The notes under the pieces are model-generated. The model was not told the origin of the DNA and did not search any database. It saw only the letters and a list, made by a program, of their open reading frames with translations. This document shows, in pieces, positions 1 to 7,052 of a stretch of 9,737 bases of DNA. Position numbers and translations under genes: made by a program. This DNA comes from CAUZIZ01 sp047514575. Its GTDB lineage: Bacteria > Acidobacteriota > UBA6911 > RPQK01 > JAJDTT01. Where the stretch lies: contig JAKZYH010000188.1 of NCBI GenBank assembly GCA_047514575.1, forward strand, positions 1 to 9,737, read 5' to 3'. The first letter of the stretch is position 1; every line of letters begins with the position of its first letter.

Positions 1-220
1 CTTACACCGAAGGTGTTACTGCGCGTAGCCCAGGGTTGCAATGCGAAGCGAGCTACCCTGGGTCCAGATCGCAAAGTGCCCTTACCCCAACGGGGTTATT
101 GCCGACCGGCAACGTGTTGGCAACAACGCCTTCAGCGTAGAAAAGACAGGCGACTCTAACCCAGGGTAGCTCGCTTCGCATTGCAACCCTGGGCTACGCG
201 CAATAACACCTTCGGCGTAG
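1..220. repeat. Nested REP-like inverted-repeat element
   Basis: Two 62-nt units face each other, 2-63 and 159-220. The reverse complement of the right unit matches the left at 59 of 62 positions, and 21-63 pairs perfectly with 159-201. Each unit is itself a hairpin: CCCAGGGT at 29-36 pairs with ACCCTGGG at 55-62, and the same words recur at 160-167 and 186-193. The outer part of the right unit forms a second stem, CTACGC 194-199 with GCGTAG 215-220. Between the units lie two degenerate copies of the outer half, 82-103 on the plus strand and 119-140 on the minus strand. The organisation resembles paired REP/BIME elements, which RAYT (Y1-type) transposases are known to mobilise in other bacteria. 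No such transposase is in this window. The structure is seen directly; mobility is inferred. The element may continue left of the window. Confidence 0.85.
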
Positions 221-452
221 AGGAGGGGCTCCGGTTGGGAGAAGAAGTTTCTTTCCGGTACGGTCCGGCGGTCTGCAGCCGGAGGCAGGACTTACCTGAA
301 ACTTAACTTGCTGTTTTCGACAGAAAAACGGCGTAACCCATTGATTTATAGTTGGATAGAGAATTATCCAAGCAATTTTCTGAAAACCAGTTAGAAATTC
401 CTTCAGAAATGTCCTACGCCGAACCTGAACTTCTCTTCTTGAATGGAGTCAG
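221..452. other. Intergenic stretch without recognisable gene
   Basis: No convincing coding frame, tRNA or known RNA motif was seen here. The stretch turns AT-rich after about 300. The only structure noted is a perfect 7-bp inverted repeat, TTGGATA (352-358) and TATCCAA (365-371), around a 6-nt loop. It has no T-run on either side, so it does not look like an intrinsic terminator; it could be an operator or chance. It lies downstream of the minus-strand dehydrogenase gene. Confidence 0.5.
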
Positions 453-1466
453 CTAGGCGTCGCGCCAATCGAAGACCACGTTCATCATGGTCTTGTCGCG
501 GCGAAGGGCCATCTCGTAGGGTTCTTTGATCTGGGTATAGTGTAGACGGTGTGTGACCAGGCGCTTGGGCTCCAGCAGCCCCTGTGCCATGAGTGAAAAA
601 AGGTGGGGACGGTGTCTCGTCTGGCCAGTCTCGGGGCTCAGGGCAGGGTAAAGGTCCGGATCCGTGTGGCAGACGGCGATCAGGCTGATTCCCTTGCTGT
701 AGAAATATTCCATTGCCAATGGGTTGAAATCGAGCTCCTCCTCGCCCCGACCTGATAGGCAGACGATCGCAACTCGCCCGTTCGGTCTCACAATCTCGAC
801 GGCGGTGCGATAAGCAGGCCAGGGGTTGGCGGTAAGAATCACCAGATCGATCCCTCGCCCTTCAGTAAACCCGTCGAGCTTACTTTCCAAGCCGGGATCG
901 TCGCTGCGAAAAAGGCCGTGTGCGCCCATTCTTTCGGCCATTTCCAGGCGTAGGTCGCTGTTGCCGATGGCGGCGATGCGGCCGCCGTAAAGGGGACCAA
1001 CCGCGACGGCACCAAGCCCCAGAGTCCCCAGACCCACGACCGCAACGTTCTCGCCTGGGCGGAAAGTAGCCTTGTGATAGCAGTGCGCACTCAGGGAATA
1101 GAGGTTGCCAAAGACTGCATCCTCGGGATGGACACCGGCAGGCACTTTCACCAAATCCGGGGTAACTTTCGCCACATACTCAGACTGGTGATGCATCGAA
1201 GACAGAACTGTGTCTCCGACCTCGAAATCCTTGACCTCCGAGCCAACTCCCTCGATGGTGCCCAGATTACTGTCTCCGACCCAGCGCGGATAACCCGGTG
1301 CTCCGGGCACCTGCTCCGCTCCCTCGAAATTACCGCGATCCGTGCCGATCTTGAATCCGGTGATCTGAGTGTGTACCCAAATCTCATCCGGCTCCAGGTT
1401 CGAAGAATCTAGCGGTCGCTCCTCCATCCGTAGGTCCGAAGGCCCGTACAGAATCGCTATCTTCAT
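453..1466 (-). CDS. MDR-family dehydrogenase lacking zinc ligands
   Basis: A 337-residue medium-chain dehydrogenase/reductase, the usual length for the superfamily. The N-terminal GroES-like domain spans about residues 1-130, and the nucleotide-binding Rossmann domain about 135-290 with GLGTLG at 145-150. Family members are cytosolic NAD(P)-dependent oxidoreductases; the substrate here cannot be named. The usual catalytic zinc sites are absent. The position of the Cys in C-G-T/S-D is Ile40 (IGTD 40-43), the GHE motif is replaced by GDS (64-66), and the four-Cys structural-zinc loop is missing. The pattern GTD...PGYPRWVG...VGDTV most resembles the branch annotated as bacteriochlorophyllide a dehydrogenase-like. 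That label is a family resemblance only; there are no pigment genes nearby. The ATG at 1464-1466 has purine-rich GAGAAGAAG just before it but only a weak Shine-Dalgarno. It lies 137 bp after the small secreted protein gene on the same strand. Confidence 0.85.
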   Translation of the reverse strand: MKIAILYGPSDLRMEERPLDSSNLEPDEIWVHTQITGFKIGTDRGNFEGAEQVPGAPGYPRWVGDSNLGTIEGVGSEVKDFEVGDTVLSSMHHQSEYVAKVTPDLVKVPAGVHPEDAVFGNLYSLSAHCYHKATFRPGENVAVVGLGTLGLGAVAVGPLYGGRIAAIGNSDLRLEMAERMGAHGLFRSDDPGLESKLDGFTEGRGIDLVILTANPWPAYRTAVEIVRPNGRVAIVCLSGRGEEELDFNPLAMEYFYSKGISLIAVCHTDPDLYPALSPETGQTRHRPHLFSLMAQGLLEPKRLVTHRLHYTQIKEPYEMALRRDKTMMNVVFDWRDA

Positions 1467-1603
1467 CTTCTTCTCTAGTCTCCCGGCATATCAGAGCAGG
1501 AGACGGTCTATCCCCAAAGCACACCGATACGGGTGGTGCGGAACTGCACCGGCTCGGAGATCTTCTGATTTCAGAGATGATTCAGGGTAAACAGGTTCCC
1601 TGT

Positions 1604-1918
1604 CTATATTTCTTCAATACTAGTCAGGGTAATGAGTTTCTGGTCGCCTTGTTGCTCTACGGTCCCCGTAGCTCTGACAGACTTGGAGCCCTGACACACA
1701 TGGGATCCGTGGAAGTCGCTGGCAACCGAGTTCTGCACCACCTTGTAGACGGTCTCAGCGGTACCTTCGGTCACGACAATCACGGCCTCGCAACTAGAAC
1801 TCTCTCCTCGCGAGCACTTGTTGCATACGTCCTGGCCCTCTATGGTCACTTCTCCCGAGAAAACGAACGGAACCGCAAGGAACGCCACGCACACGATCGC
1901 AAACACTGATCTCTTCAT
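1604..1918 (-). CDS. Small secreted four-cysteine protein (DUF6370-like)
   Basis: A 104-residue protein. It begins with a Lys-Arg N-terminus and a hydrophobic stretch (residues 4-20), a likely Sec signal peptide cleaved near residue 21. The mature part of about 83 residues has Cys32 and Cys35 in a CNKC motif, then Cys43 and Cys75, with His70 and His73 in FHGSHVC. The pattern (CxxC, a third Cys, then a His-rich segment before a fourth Cys, and a final beta-strand-like TGTVEQQGDQKLITLTSIE) is recalled from small exported proteins common in planctomycetes, verrucomicrobia and acidobacteria, some labelled DUF6370. Their function is unknown to me; metal binding or two disulfides are both possible. 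The start is well supported by AGGAGG five bases upstream of the ATG. The gene follows the DUF3500 gene by 100 bp in the same direction and may be co-transcribed with it. Confidence 0.75.
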   Translation of the reverse strand: MKRSVFAIVCVAFLAVPFVFSGEVTIEGQDVCNKCSRGESSSCEAVIVVTEGTAETVYKVVQNSVASDFHGSHVCQGSKSVRATGTVEQQGDQKLITLTSIEEI

Positions 1919-1922
1919 GTCA

Positions 1923-1929
1923 TCCTCCT
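1923..1929 (-). promoter_or_regulatory. Strong ribosome binding site
   Basis: On the minus strand this reads AGGAGGA, four to five bases before the ATG at 1916-1918. It is a near-perfect Shine-Dalgarno sequence and fixes the start of the small secreted protein. Confidence 0.8.
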
Positions 1930-2018
1930 AAATATAAGAGACACACTACTCGGAGAGTTTAGGACAAAGCCGGCAGGAATGACAACTTTCTGGTTGAGAT
2001 TCGGGACCAGGGCCCTGC

Positions 2019-3092
2019 CTACCTGGCAGCCCTCAACCCACTCGTCGTATGCTCGATGCTTCGATGGTGGGCAGCGAGAACATCCAGCCCGAAGTCTCCC
2101 TCCCAGTCACGCCAGACCGAGTGGCTGTGGTTCCCCTGATTCTGAGTGTTGTCGTACTCGATGAGGAACTCCGGGGTCTGGACACGATAGTACACACCCT
2201 TTCCTGGCTCGGTTCTTCCAGTCCAGGCGAAAAGGATCTTCTCTCGCGGGGCGGCATCGAAGCTCTTCATCCGTTGGTCTTTAACGGTAGCCGATCCGTT
2301 GCCCGCATACTCGGCTACCAACGACCGAAGCAGCACGAAACTCGAGGAACCGAGTTCCGAGGCAGACAGCCCGAGCGGCTCATTCTCCAGCCTGGCTCGG
2401 CGATCCGCGAAGGTCAGGATGTCGGGATAGGCCACATCCTGCAAAACCGCTCGATCCCGCTGTTTAGCGGTGAGCGAGGCCACCAGTTCTCGGGCGAGCT
2501 CGTCTTCTCGTGCGAGCACCCTCATCCCCTTTTCGGGTCCTTTCAGGACGGTGTCGGGATTGGCGCCATAGAAAGCCGGGCTAGCCGATACCAGCTTTCC
2601 GTTCTTGACGGTGAAGTTCAGGGAAAGATGATGGCCTTCGAAACGCCAGCCCCAGGCACCCGCCGCCGACGGTTTGCCGAAGATGCTGAAGTAGTAGGCC
2701 TCCCGGTCCCGGTGTCCAGAGGTATCTTCCTCGAGGATGCGTAGGAGGTCCTCCAGCTTCATGACGCCCTTGGCCTTGGCGAGACCCTGGGTGCTGAGTC
2801 CTGATCGCAGCAGGTCTTCCGCTAGTTTGTCCTGTTCGTCGTTCAGGAATTTGTAGCTGACTCCCATGCGGGCATGACCGTAGGCAGCTTCGATCATGGA
2901 ATCGGGGAAATAATGCCAGTGGAAACGGTGCTCGGCATCGAAGGGCGTCACCGCAACTGCCTTCTGCATGGCCGAAAGCGAATCTAAGAAACGCGTGGCC
3001 GCCCCCACCACATCGGTGCCCTCGCCGGGAGGCCGGGAGGCAAACATTAGAGAGGCAGCACCCAGGAACAAGATAAGTATTCTGATTTTCAT
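2019..3092 (-). CDS. Exported DUF3500 family protein
   Basis: A 357-residue protein with a Sec-type signal peptide (MKIRILILFLGAASLMFAS, residues 1-19), so it probably acts outside the cytoplasm. The rest matches the DUF3500 pattern across its length: KLEDLLRILEE near 112-122, RDREAYYFSIFGKPS at 128-142, WGWR 147-150, EGHH 152-155, FYGANP 174-179, FAWTG 288-292, YYRV 301-304 and EYDNTQNQGNHSHSVWRD at 312-329 followed by DFG 333-335. The many conserved His, Asp and Glu residues could form a metal or active site, but no activity is established for the family. An upstream in-frame ATG at 3176 would add 28 residues. I chose 3092 because the signal peptide begins there and GGAG (3100-3103) sits seven bases upstream. 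The gene is divergent from the PSCyt1 gene and may head a run with the small Cys-rich gene. Confidence 0.9.
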   Translation of the reverse strand: MKIRILILFLGAASLMFASRPPGEGTDVVGAATRFLDSLSAMQKAVAVTPFDAEHRFHWHYFPDSMIEAAYGHARMGVSYKFLNDEQDKLAEDLLRSGLSTQGLAKAKGVMKLEDLLRILEEDTSGHRDREAYYFSIFGKPSAAGAWGWRFEGHHLSLNFTVKNGKLVSASPAFYGANPDTVLKGPEKGMRVLAREDELARELVASLTAKQRDRAVLQDVAYPDILTFADRRARLENEPLGLSASELGSSSFVLLRSLVAEYAGNGSATVKDQRMKSFDAAPREKILFAWTGRTEPGKGVYYRVQTPEFLIEYDNTQNQGNHSHSVWRDWEGDFGLDVLAAHHRSIEHTTSGLRAAR

Positions 3093-3099
3093 CTGGTTA

Positions 3100-3103
3100 C
3101 TCC
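3100..3103 (-). promoter_or_regulatory. Ribosome binding site deciding the DUF3500 start
   Basis: GGAG on the minus strand, seven bases before the ATG at 3090-3092. It supports this internal ATG over the in-frame ATG 84 bases further upstream. Confidence 0.65.
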
Positions 3104-3114
3104 AACAGCGACCG

Positions 3115-3144
3115 ATTATAGCGACTTTGCGCACCCTATACCAA
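3115..3144 (-). promoter_or_regulatory. Candidate sigma-70-type promoter for the DUF3500 gene
   Basis: On the minus strand, TATAAT (3115-3120) is a perfect -10 box. TTGGTA (3139-3144) lies 18 bp upstream and matches the -35 consensus at four of six positions. Transcription would begin near 3108, leaving a short leader that contains the ribosome binding site. Four bases of the -35 box (3141-3144) come from the edge of the adjoining inverted repeat. Confidence 0.5.
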
Positions 3145-3314
3145 GCTCCAAGATACAAGGTACAAGACACAAACAAATCTCAAGCACCAAAACACAGAAT
3201 TCCCAACGGGATTGTAGTCAGTCCAAGACCGCGGCAAGGGCTGCTCTCGAATATTGTCAAGATTCGCAGCTTGAGATTTGGAGCTTGGAATTTGTATCTT
3301 GTATCTTGGGATTT
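3141..3314. repeat. CCAAGATACAA-type inverted repeat, copy 1
   Basis: The left arm, about 3141-3207, and the right arm, about 3262-3314, are built from the same short words in opposite orientation: CCAAGATACAA at 3148-3158 versus TTGTATCTTGG at 3299-3309, and AAATCTCAAGC at 3175-3185 versus GCTTGAGATTT at 3269-3279. The 54-bp centre is unrelated sequence. The same words recur at 8498-8634. The arms are A/C-rich on one strand, low in complexity and strikingly different from the coding DNA around them. No coding frame fits. Similar word-like repeats are, to my recollection, scattered in many environmental bacterial genomes without known function. The element lies between two divergent genes, so it is not a simple terminator here. 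Confidence 0.75.
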
Positions 3315-3356
3315 ATATGGGGTACCTCGGGATCGAGAGAATCGAGAGCCTCCCAG

Positions 3357-3386
3357 TTGCGTTGCTGTGGGACCTAGCCTTAGAAT
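3357..3386 (+). promoter_or_regulatory. Possible promoter for the PSCyt1 gene
   Basis: TAGAAT (3381-3386) matches the -10 consensus at five of six positions. TTGCGT (3357-3362) lies 18 bp upstream and keeps only the TTG of the -35 box. Its place, about 30 bp before the ATG at 3418, is suitable, but the -35 match is weak. Confidence 0.35.
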
Positions 3387-3417
3387 TCTGTCAGATGTTA
3401 CCGTCAACAAAGAGATC

Positions 3418-6400
3418 ATGAACTGCGAGACAGAGAGAGCTCATTCGTGCTGGGTTCAGGCATTTCTTGCCATAGCCCTCTTCTCCCTCCCGCTGCAAGG
3501 CCGTCAGGACGACGGAGCCGAGTTCTTCGAGAAGAAAGTGCGGCCCCTGCTGTCCGTGCACTGCTACGCCTGCCATTCGAGTACCAGCAAACCCATCATG
3601 GGAGGCCTGAGTCTCGACCAGGAAAGCTCTTTTCGTGAGGGTGGCACCAGAGGAACCCCGATCGAGCCAGGCAAACCAGCATCGAGTTTGCTCATCAGGG
3701 CAGTCCGGCACCAGGATGAGAAGCTCAGAATGCCTCCCACCGGCAAACTGTCGGATACAGACGTTGCAACCCTGGCCCAGTGGGTCCAGATGGGCGCTCC
3801 CTGGGGGGTTTCCGGTCCCAACAAAGAGACATCCGGCACAGGATTCTGGGCTTTCCAGCCTCCCACCGAACCCCCACTCCCGCGGGTGGAGAACTTGCGG
3901 TGGGCCGCATCACCCATCGACCGCTTCATCTTCGCAGCCTTGGAAGCGAAGGGTTTAAAACCCGCACCACCAGCTGACAAGAGAACCCTCTTGCGGCGGG
4001 CGACTTTTGATCTGACTGGCCTTCCACCGACGCCCGCAGAAATCGGAGATTTTCTGAACGATGAAAGTGACGAAGCCTTTTCCAGGGTGATCGATCGTCT
4101 CTTAGGCTCGCCCCGTTACGGAGAACGTTGGGGGCGTCACTGGCTGGACGTTGCTCGCTATGCGGACTCCAACGGCCTAGACGAGAACATTCTCTACAGG
4201 AATGCCTTTCGCTACCGCGACTATGTCATCGAGGCCTTCAACAAGGACAAGCCCTACGATCAATTTATCCAGGAGCAGCTCGCCGGGGACTTGATGCCGG
4301 ATCCAGGTAACCTGGACATTACATTGGAGCGCTGGAAGGCTACCGGATTCCTCTCAGTAGGTGCCAAGATGCTGGCCGAGGATGATCCGGTCAAGATGGA
4401 GATGGACATCGTCGACGAGCAGCTTGACACGGCCATGCGGGCGTTCACGGGCCTGACCGTAGGCTGCGCCCGCTGCCATGACCACAAGTTCGATCCGATT
4501 TCCACGAACGAGTACTACGGCATGGCTGGGATCTTCAAGAGTTCCAAAACCATGGAGAACTTCAAGGTCGTGGCGGAATGGCACGAGTACGTGCTGGCTC
4601 CAGAGGCAGATCGGAAGCGGCTCACGCTCCATGAGGAGAAGATAAAGGCGAAACAGAAGGAAATCTCGCTTGCTACCGCTGCGGAGAACCAGAAGCTAAT
4701 TGCTCGAGGCCGTGACCGAGTGGGCACCTACCTGATGGCCGCGGGAGACCTCTTGGAGTTCAGTAAAACTGGACTTCACCCTCTGCTGCCAAAGGAGGGG
4801 GCGACCCTACCAACCACTTGGAGGCTGCTTCCAGCGTCCGATTTCGATCGGGGAAACGTCAACCGAAAACTCGAAAAGGGTAAAGACAACGTCCCCGAGC
4901 AGACAGACGAGGAGGACCCTGGACGGGTTCCCTATTTCGCTGAATACGACTTCGAACTGGCCTCGCCCGGAGACTATCAGGTTCAGCTGCTCGAGATCGA
5001 GGCCGGAAAGGGAACGGCCGACCTCCTGATCAACCGGGTACTCATGAAGGGGGGACTAGAGGCAATCGAGAACCGTCGCGCCTCCCCCGACGCCGCTGGC
5101 TGGTCCGTTGCCGGAGTCTTCCCTATGCTAGCCGGCAAGAACACCCTAAGGCTCGAGAACAAACAGCTCTTCCCCTACTTCGAAAAACTGCTGATCGCCC
5201 CTAATCCGCTTCCGGCAGATAGACCCGTCCCCAAGACTCGAGATCAGGTGGCGCGGCAGTACGATGTCAATCCCTTCTTCTTGAAACAGTGGGTCGAGCG
5301 TCTGCGCCGAAGCCGGGAAGCCGTTCATTCTGTGTTCTATGGCTGGCACTCCTACGGCACCGACGCCCCGTTGGACGATTGGACTTCGCCTGCTTCCAGC
5401 CTCTTCGAAGGATTTCGACCCGCTAGTCAAGAGGACTTGGCCAACCGCTACCAGGTGCTGTTTCGCAAGTCGGTGAAGGCTTGGCAGGCTCTCTACGGCG
5501 AGCTCGAGGAAACCGAGGAGGAGGGAGAGGAGGACGAGGCGCCTTCAGAAGAGGAGGAAAAGGCCGAAAGAAAGCTCGACGACCCGGCGCTGGAGGCCCT
5601 GAGGCAGCTCCTATTTGAGGACTGGGGACCCTTCCGTCCGGCTGAGGATTTCAGACCCTCCTATCCGGAAAAGGCGCTGGAAGCTCTGGCCCAACACGAG
5701 CGCGAGCTAAAGGCTCTGGAAGACACCAAACCCGAACTCCCTAGAGCCATGGGGGTCCGAGAAGGCAAGCACGTCGGAGATCTTCCACTGCACATTCGGG
5801 GAAGTCACTGGAATCTAGGCGATCCCGTACCCCGGGGTTTTCCCGGCTTTGGCCTGAAGGAAGGGCAACAACTGCCCAACGCCTCTCGGAGTGGTCGGCT
5901 TCAGCTGGCCCAATGGCTCACCCGAAAAGACCATCCACTCACCAGTCGGGTGATGTCGAATCGAATTTGGCGCTGGCACTTCGGACGCGGCATCGTCGCC
6001 TCGACAGACAACTTCGGAAAGCTCGGGGAAAGGCCCTCCCACCCCAGGCTGCTGGACTGGCTCTCTCTCCGTTTCGTGGAGAGTGGCTGGTCGACGAAGC
6101 AGATGCACCGGCTCATCATGCTCACGAATACCTACCAGATGAGCGGCAAGTACTCGGCCCTCGCCGCCGAGCGGGATCCCGAGAACCGACTGCTGTGGCG
6201 AAGAGACCGGCGGCGGCTGGAGGCCGAAGCCATCCGGGACGCCATCATGATGGTCTCAGGTGGCCTGGATTTTGAGATGGGAGGGTCGATTCTCGGCATC
6301 AAGAAGGAAGGCTACGTTCAGAGAGACAAGATCGACTACGATCGCAGCAGGCGAGCCGTGTACCTCCCCGTAATCCGAAGCTCCTTGTATGACTTCTTCC

Positions 6401-6759
6401 GTGCTTTCGACTTCGCCGATCCTTCGGTTCTGAATGGGAACCGAGAATCAAGTGTGATGGCACCGCAGGCGCTATTCATGATGAACGGCTCCGTGGTGCT
6501 GGACCATTCCCGCCGCTGGGCCAGCGAGCTCTTGAAGCGACAAGACCTGGATGATAGCGGCCGCATTCGGACGGCCTACGAACAGGCCTTTTCACGGCTT
6601 CCAAATCCAAGTGAAACCGAACAGGCCCTGAGTTTCATCGGGCAGATCGAGAGGGCTCTTTCCGACCGTGAAGAAGACTCCCGGAAGCGACGCCTTGGAG
6701 CTTGGCAGAGTTTCTGCCAAGCTCTGATGGCATCCAACGAGTTTGTTTTTCTGGGCTGA
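3418..6759 (+). CDS. PSCyt1-DUF1549-DUF1553 cytochrome-like exported protein
   Basis: A 1113-residue protein of the large family abundant in Planctomycetota. The hydrophobic stretch at residues 12-27 suggests a signal peptide or anchor. PSCyt1 spans about 35-125, with haem motif CYACH 49-53 and candidate axial Met105 in RMPP. DUF1549 (PSCyt2) spans about 163-375 and includes FDLTGLPPTP 197-206 and CARCHDHKFDP 350-360, a second CxxCH. Residues 505-595 look like a beta-rich, carbohydrate-binding-like insert. A Glu-rich linker lies at about 696-717. DUF1553 (PSD1) spans about 822-1100, with HPLTSRVMSNRIWRWHFG at 839-856. It probably binds haem c outside the cytoplasm; substrate and partner are unknown. 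The open frame extends upstream to 2968 but only through the repeat and the opposite gene; 3418 is chosen because the signal sequence follows it, although its ribosome site (AAAGAG) is weak. The DUF1501 gene follows 293 bp downstream. Confidence 0.9.
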   Translation: MNCETERAHSCWVQAFLAIALFSLPLQGRQDDGAEFFEKKVRPLLSVHCYACHSSTSKPIMGGLSLDQESSFREGGTRGTPIEPGKPASSLLIRAVRHQDEKLRMPPTGKLSDTDVATLAQWVQMGAPWGVSGPNKETSGTGFWAFQPPTEPPLPRVENLRWAASPIDRFIFAALEAKGLKPAPPADKRTLLRRATFDLTGLPPTPAEIGDFLNDESDEAFSRVIDRLLGSPRYGERWGRHWLDVARYADSNGLDENILYRNAFRYRDYVIEAFNKDKPYDQFIQEQLAGDLMPDPGNLDITLERWKATGFLSVGAKMLAEDDPVKMEMDIVDEQLDTAMRAFTGLTVGCARCHDHKFDPISTNEYYGMAGIFKSSKTMENFKVVAEWHEYVLAPEADRKRLTLHEEKIKAKQKEISLATAAENQKLIARGRDRVGTYLMAAGDLLEFSKTGLHPLLPKEGATLPTTWRLLPASDFDRGNVNRKLEKGKDNVPEQTDEEDPGRVPYFAEYDFELASPGDYQVQLLEIEAGKGTADLLINRVLMKGGLEAIENRRASPDAAGWSVAGVFPMLAGKNTLRLENKQLFPYFEKLLIAPNPLPADRPVPKTRDQVARQYDVNPFFLKQWVERLRRSREAVHSVFYGWHSYGTDAPLDDWTSPASSLFEGFRPASQEDLANRYQVLFRKSVKAWQALYGELEETEEEGEEDEAPSEEEEKAERKLDDPALEALRQLLFEDWGPFRPAEDFRPSYPEKALEALAQHERELKALEDTKPELPRAMGVREGKHVGDLPLHIRGSHWNLGDPVPRGFPGFGLKEGQQLPNASRSGRLQLAQWLTRKDHPLTSRVMSNRIWRWHFGRGIVASTDNFGKLGERPSHPRLLDWLSLRFVESGWSTKQMHRLIMLTNTYQMSGKYSALAAERDPENRLLWRRDRRRLEAEAIRDAIMMVSGGLDFEMGGSILGIKKEGYVQRDKIDYDRSRRAVYLPVIRSSLYDFFRAFDFADPSVLNGNRESSVMAPQALFMMNGSVVLDHSRRWASELLKRQDLDDSGRIRTAYEQAFSRLPNPSETEQALSFIGQIERALSDREEDSRKRRLGAWQSFCQALMASNEFVFLG

Positions 6760-7052
6760 GCGGTCTGGCTCATACTGCGAGCCGGATCCATTCGAGAAAG
6801 CAACTTCCGGCTACTGGGGATTTGTGCGTCACTGCGTGGGGAAGAGTTGTCCGGCTCTCTCCCTTCTTCGTCGTCCTCGACGGCCGGAACCTGGGCTCAT
6901 TTTGCTAGCGGCTCAAGTCGTTCGCGGCTCTGTCGGACCTGGCTTCGTAACGCTGGTAGTTCACCCGTTGGCGGCACCTTCTAGCCGATGAAGTTTCAGC
7001 TTAGAAACAACTTAGTTTATAATTCGGCTTTTCGATTCCATGGGAACTGCAT
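6760..7052 (+). other. Intergenic spacer between PSCyt1 and DUF1501 genes
   Basis: 293 bp with no supported gene. A frame of about 80 codons crosses it but has no ribosome binding site and reads as low-complexity Pro/Arg/Leu sequence, so it is left out. No strong terminator hairpin with a T-run was seen after the stop at 6759. The last 60 bases become AT-rich and hold a possible promoter. Confidence 0.5.
6994..7023 (+). promoter_or_regulatory. Possible promoter for the DUF1501 gene
   Basis: TATAAT (7018-7023) is a perfect -10 hexamer in a locally AT-rich patch, 30 bases before the start codon. The best -35 counterpart at usual spacing, TTTCAG (6994-6999), is poor. The DUF1501 gene could therefore be transcribed separately as well as by read-through from the PSCyt1 gene. 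Confidence 0.35.

Noticed and set aside
1..220. CRISPR array
   Set aside because: Repeat units are few, face each other and have no regular unique spacers.
1535..1550. Hairpin GGTGC/GCACC between the dehydrogenase and the small protein
   Set aside because: A 5-bp stem without a T-run or other regulatory context; likely chance.
1591..1603. Hairpin ACAGG/CCTGT just after the small secreted protein stop
   Set aside because: Only 5 bp of stem and three T residues on the minus strand; too weak to call a terminator.
2049..2744. A 231-codon open frame on the plus strand
   Set aside because: It lies wholly antisense to the well-conserved DUF3500 gene and shows no recognisable domain.
3093..3176. 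Upstream ATG for the DUF3500 gene at 3176
   Set aside because: The internal ATG at 3092 begins a clear signal peptide and has GGAG seven bases upstream; the extension also covers the likely promoter.
3141..3314. Insertion sequence or MITE with target-site duplication
   Set aside because: No transposase frame and no clear short direct repeats at the boundaries; the arms are mosaic words rather than clean terminal inverted repeats.
2968..3417. N-terminal extension of the PSCyt1 protein by 150 codons to an ATG at 2968
   Set aside because: It runs antisense through the DUF3500 signal-peptide region and through the inverted repeat, and would put the signal sequence in the middle of the protein.
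6743..6991. Open frame of 82 codons after the PSCyt1 gene
   Set aside because: No ribosome binding site, start inside the preceding gene, and composition without any domain or signal pattern.
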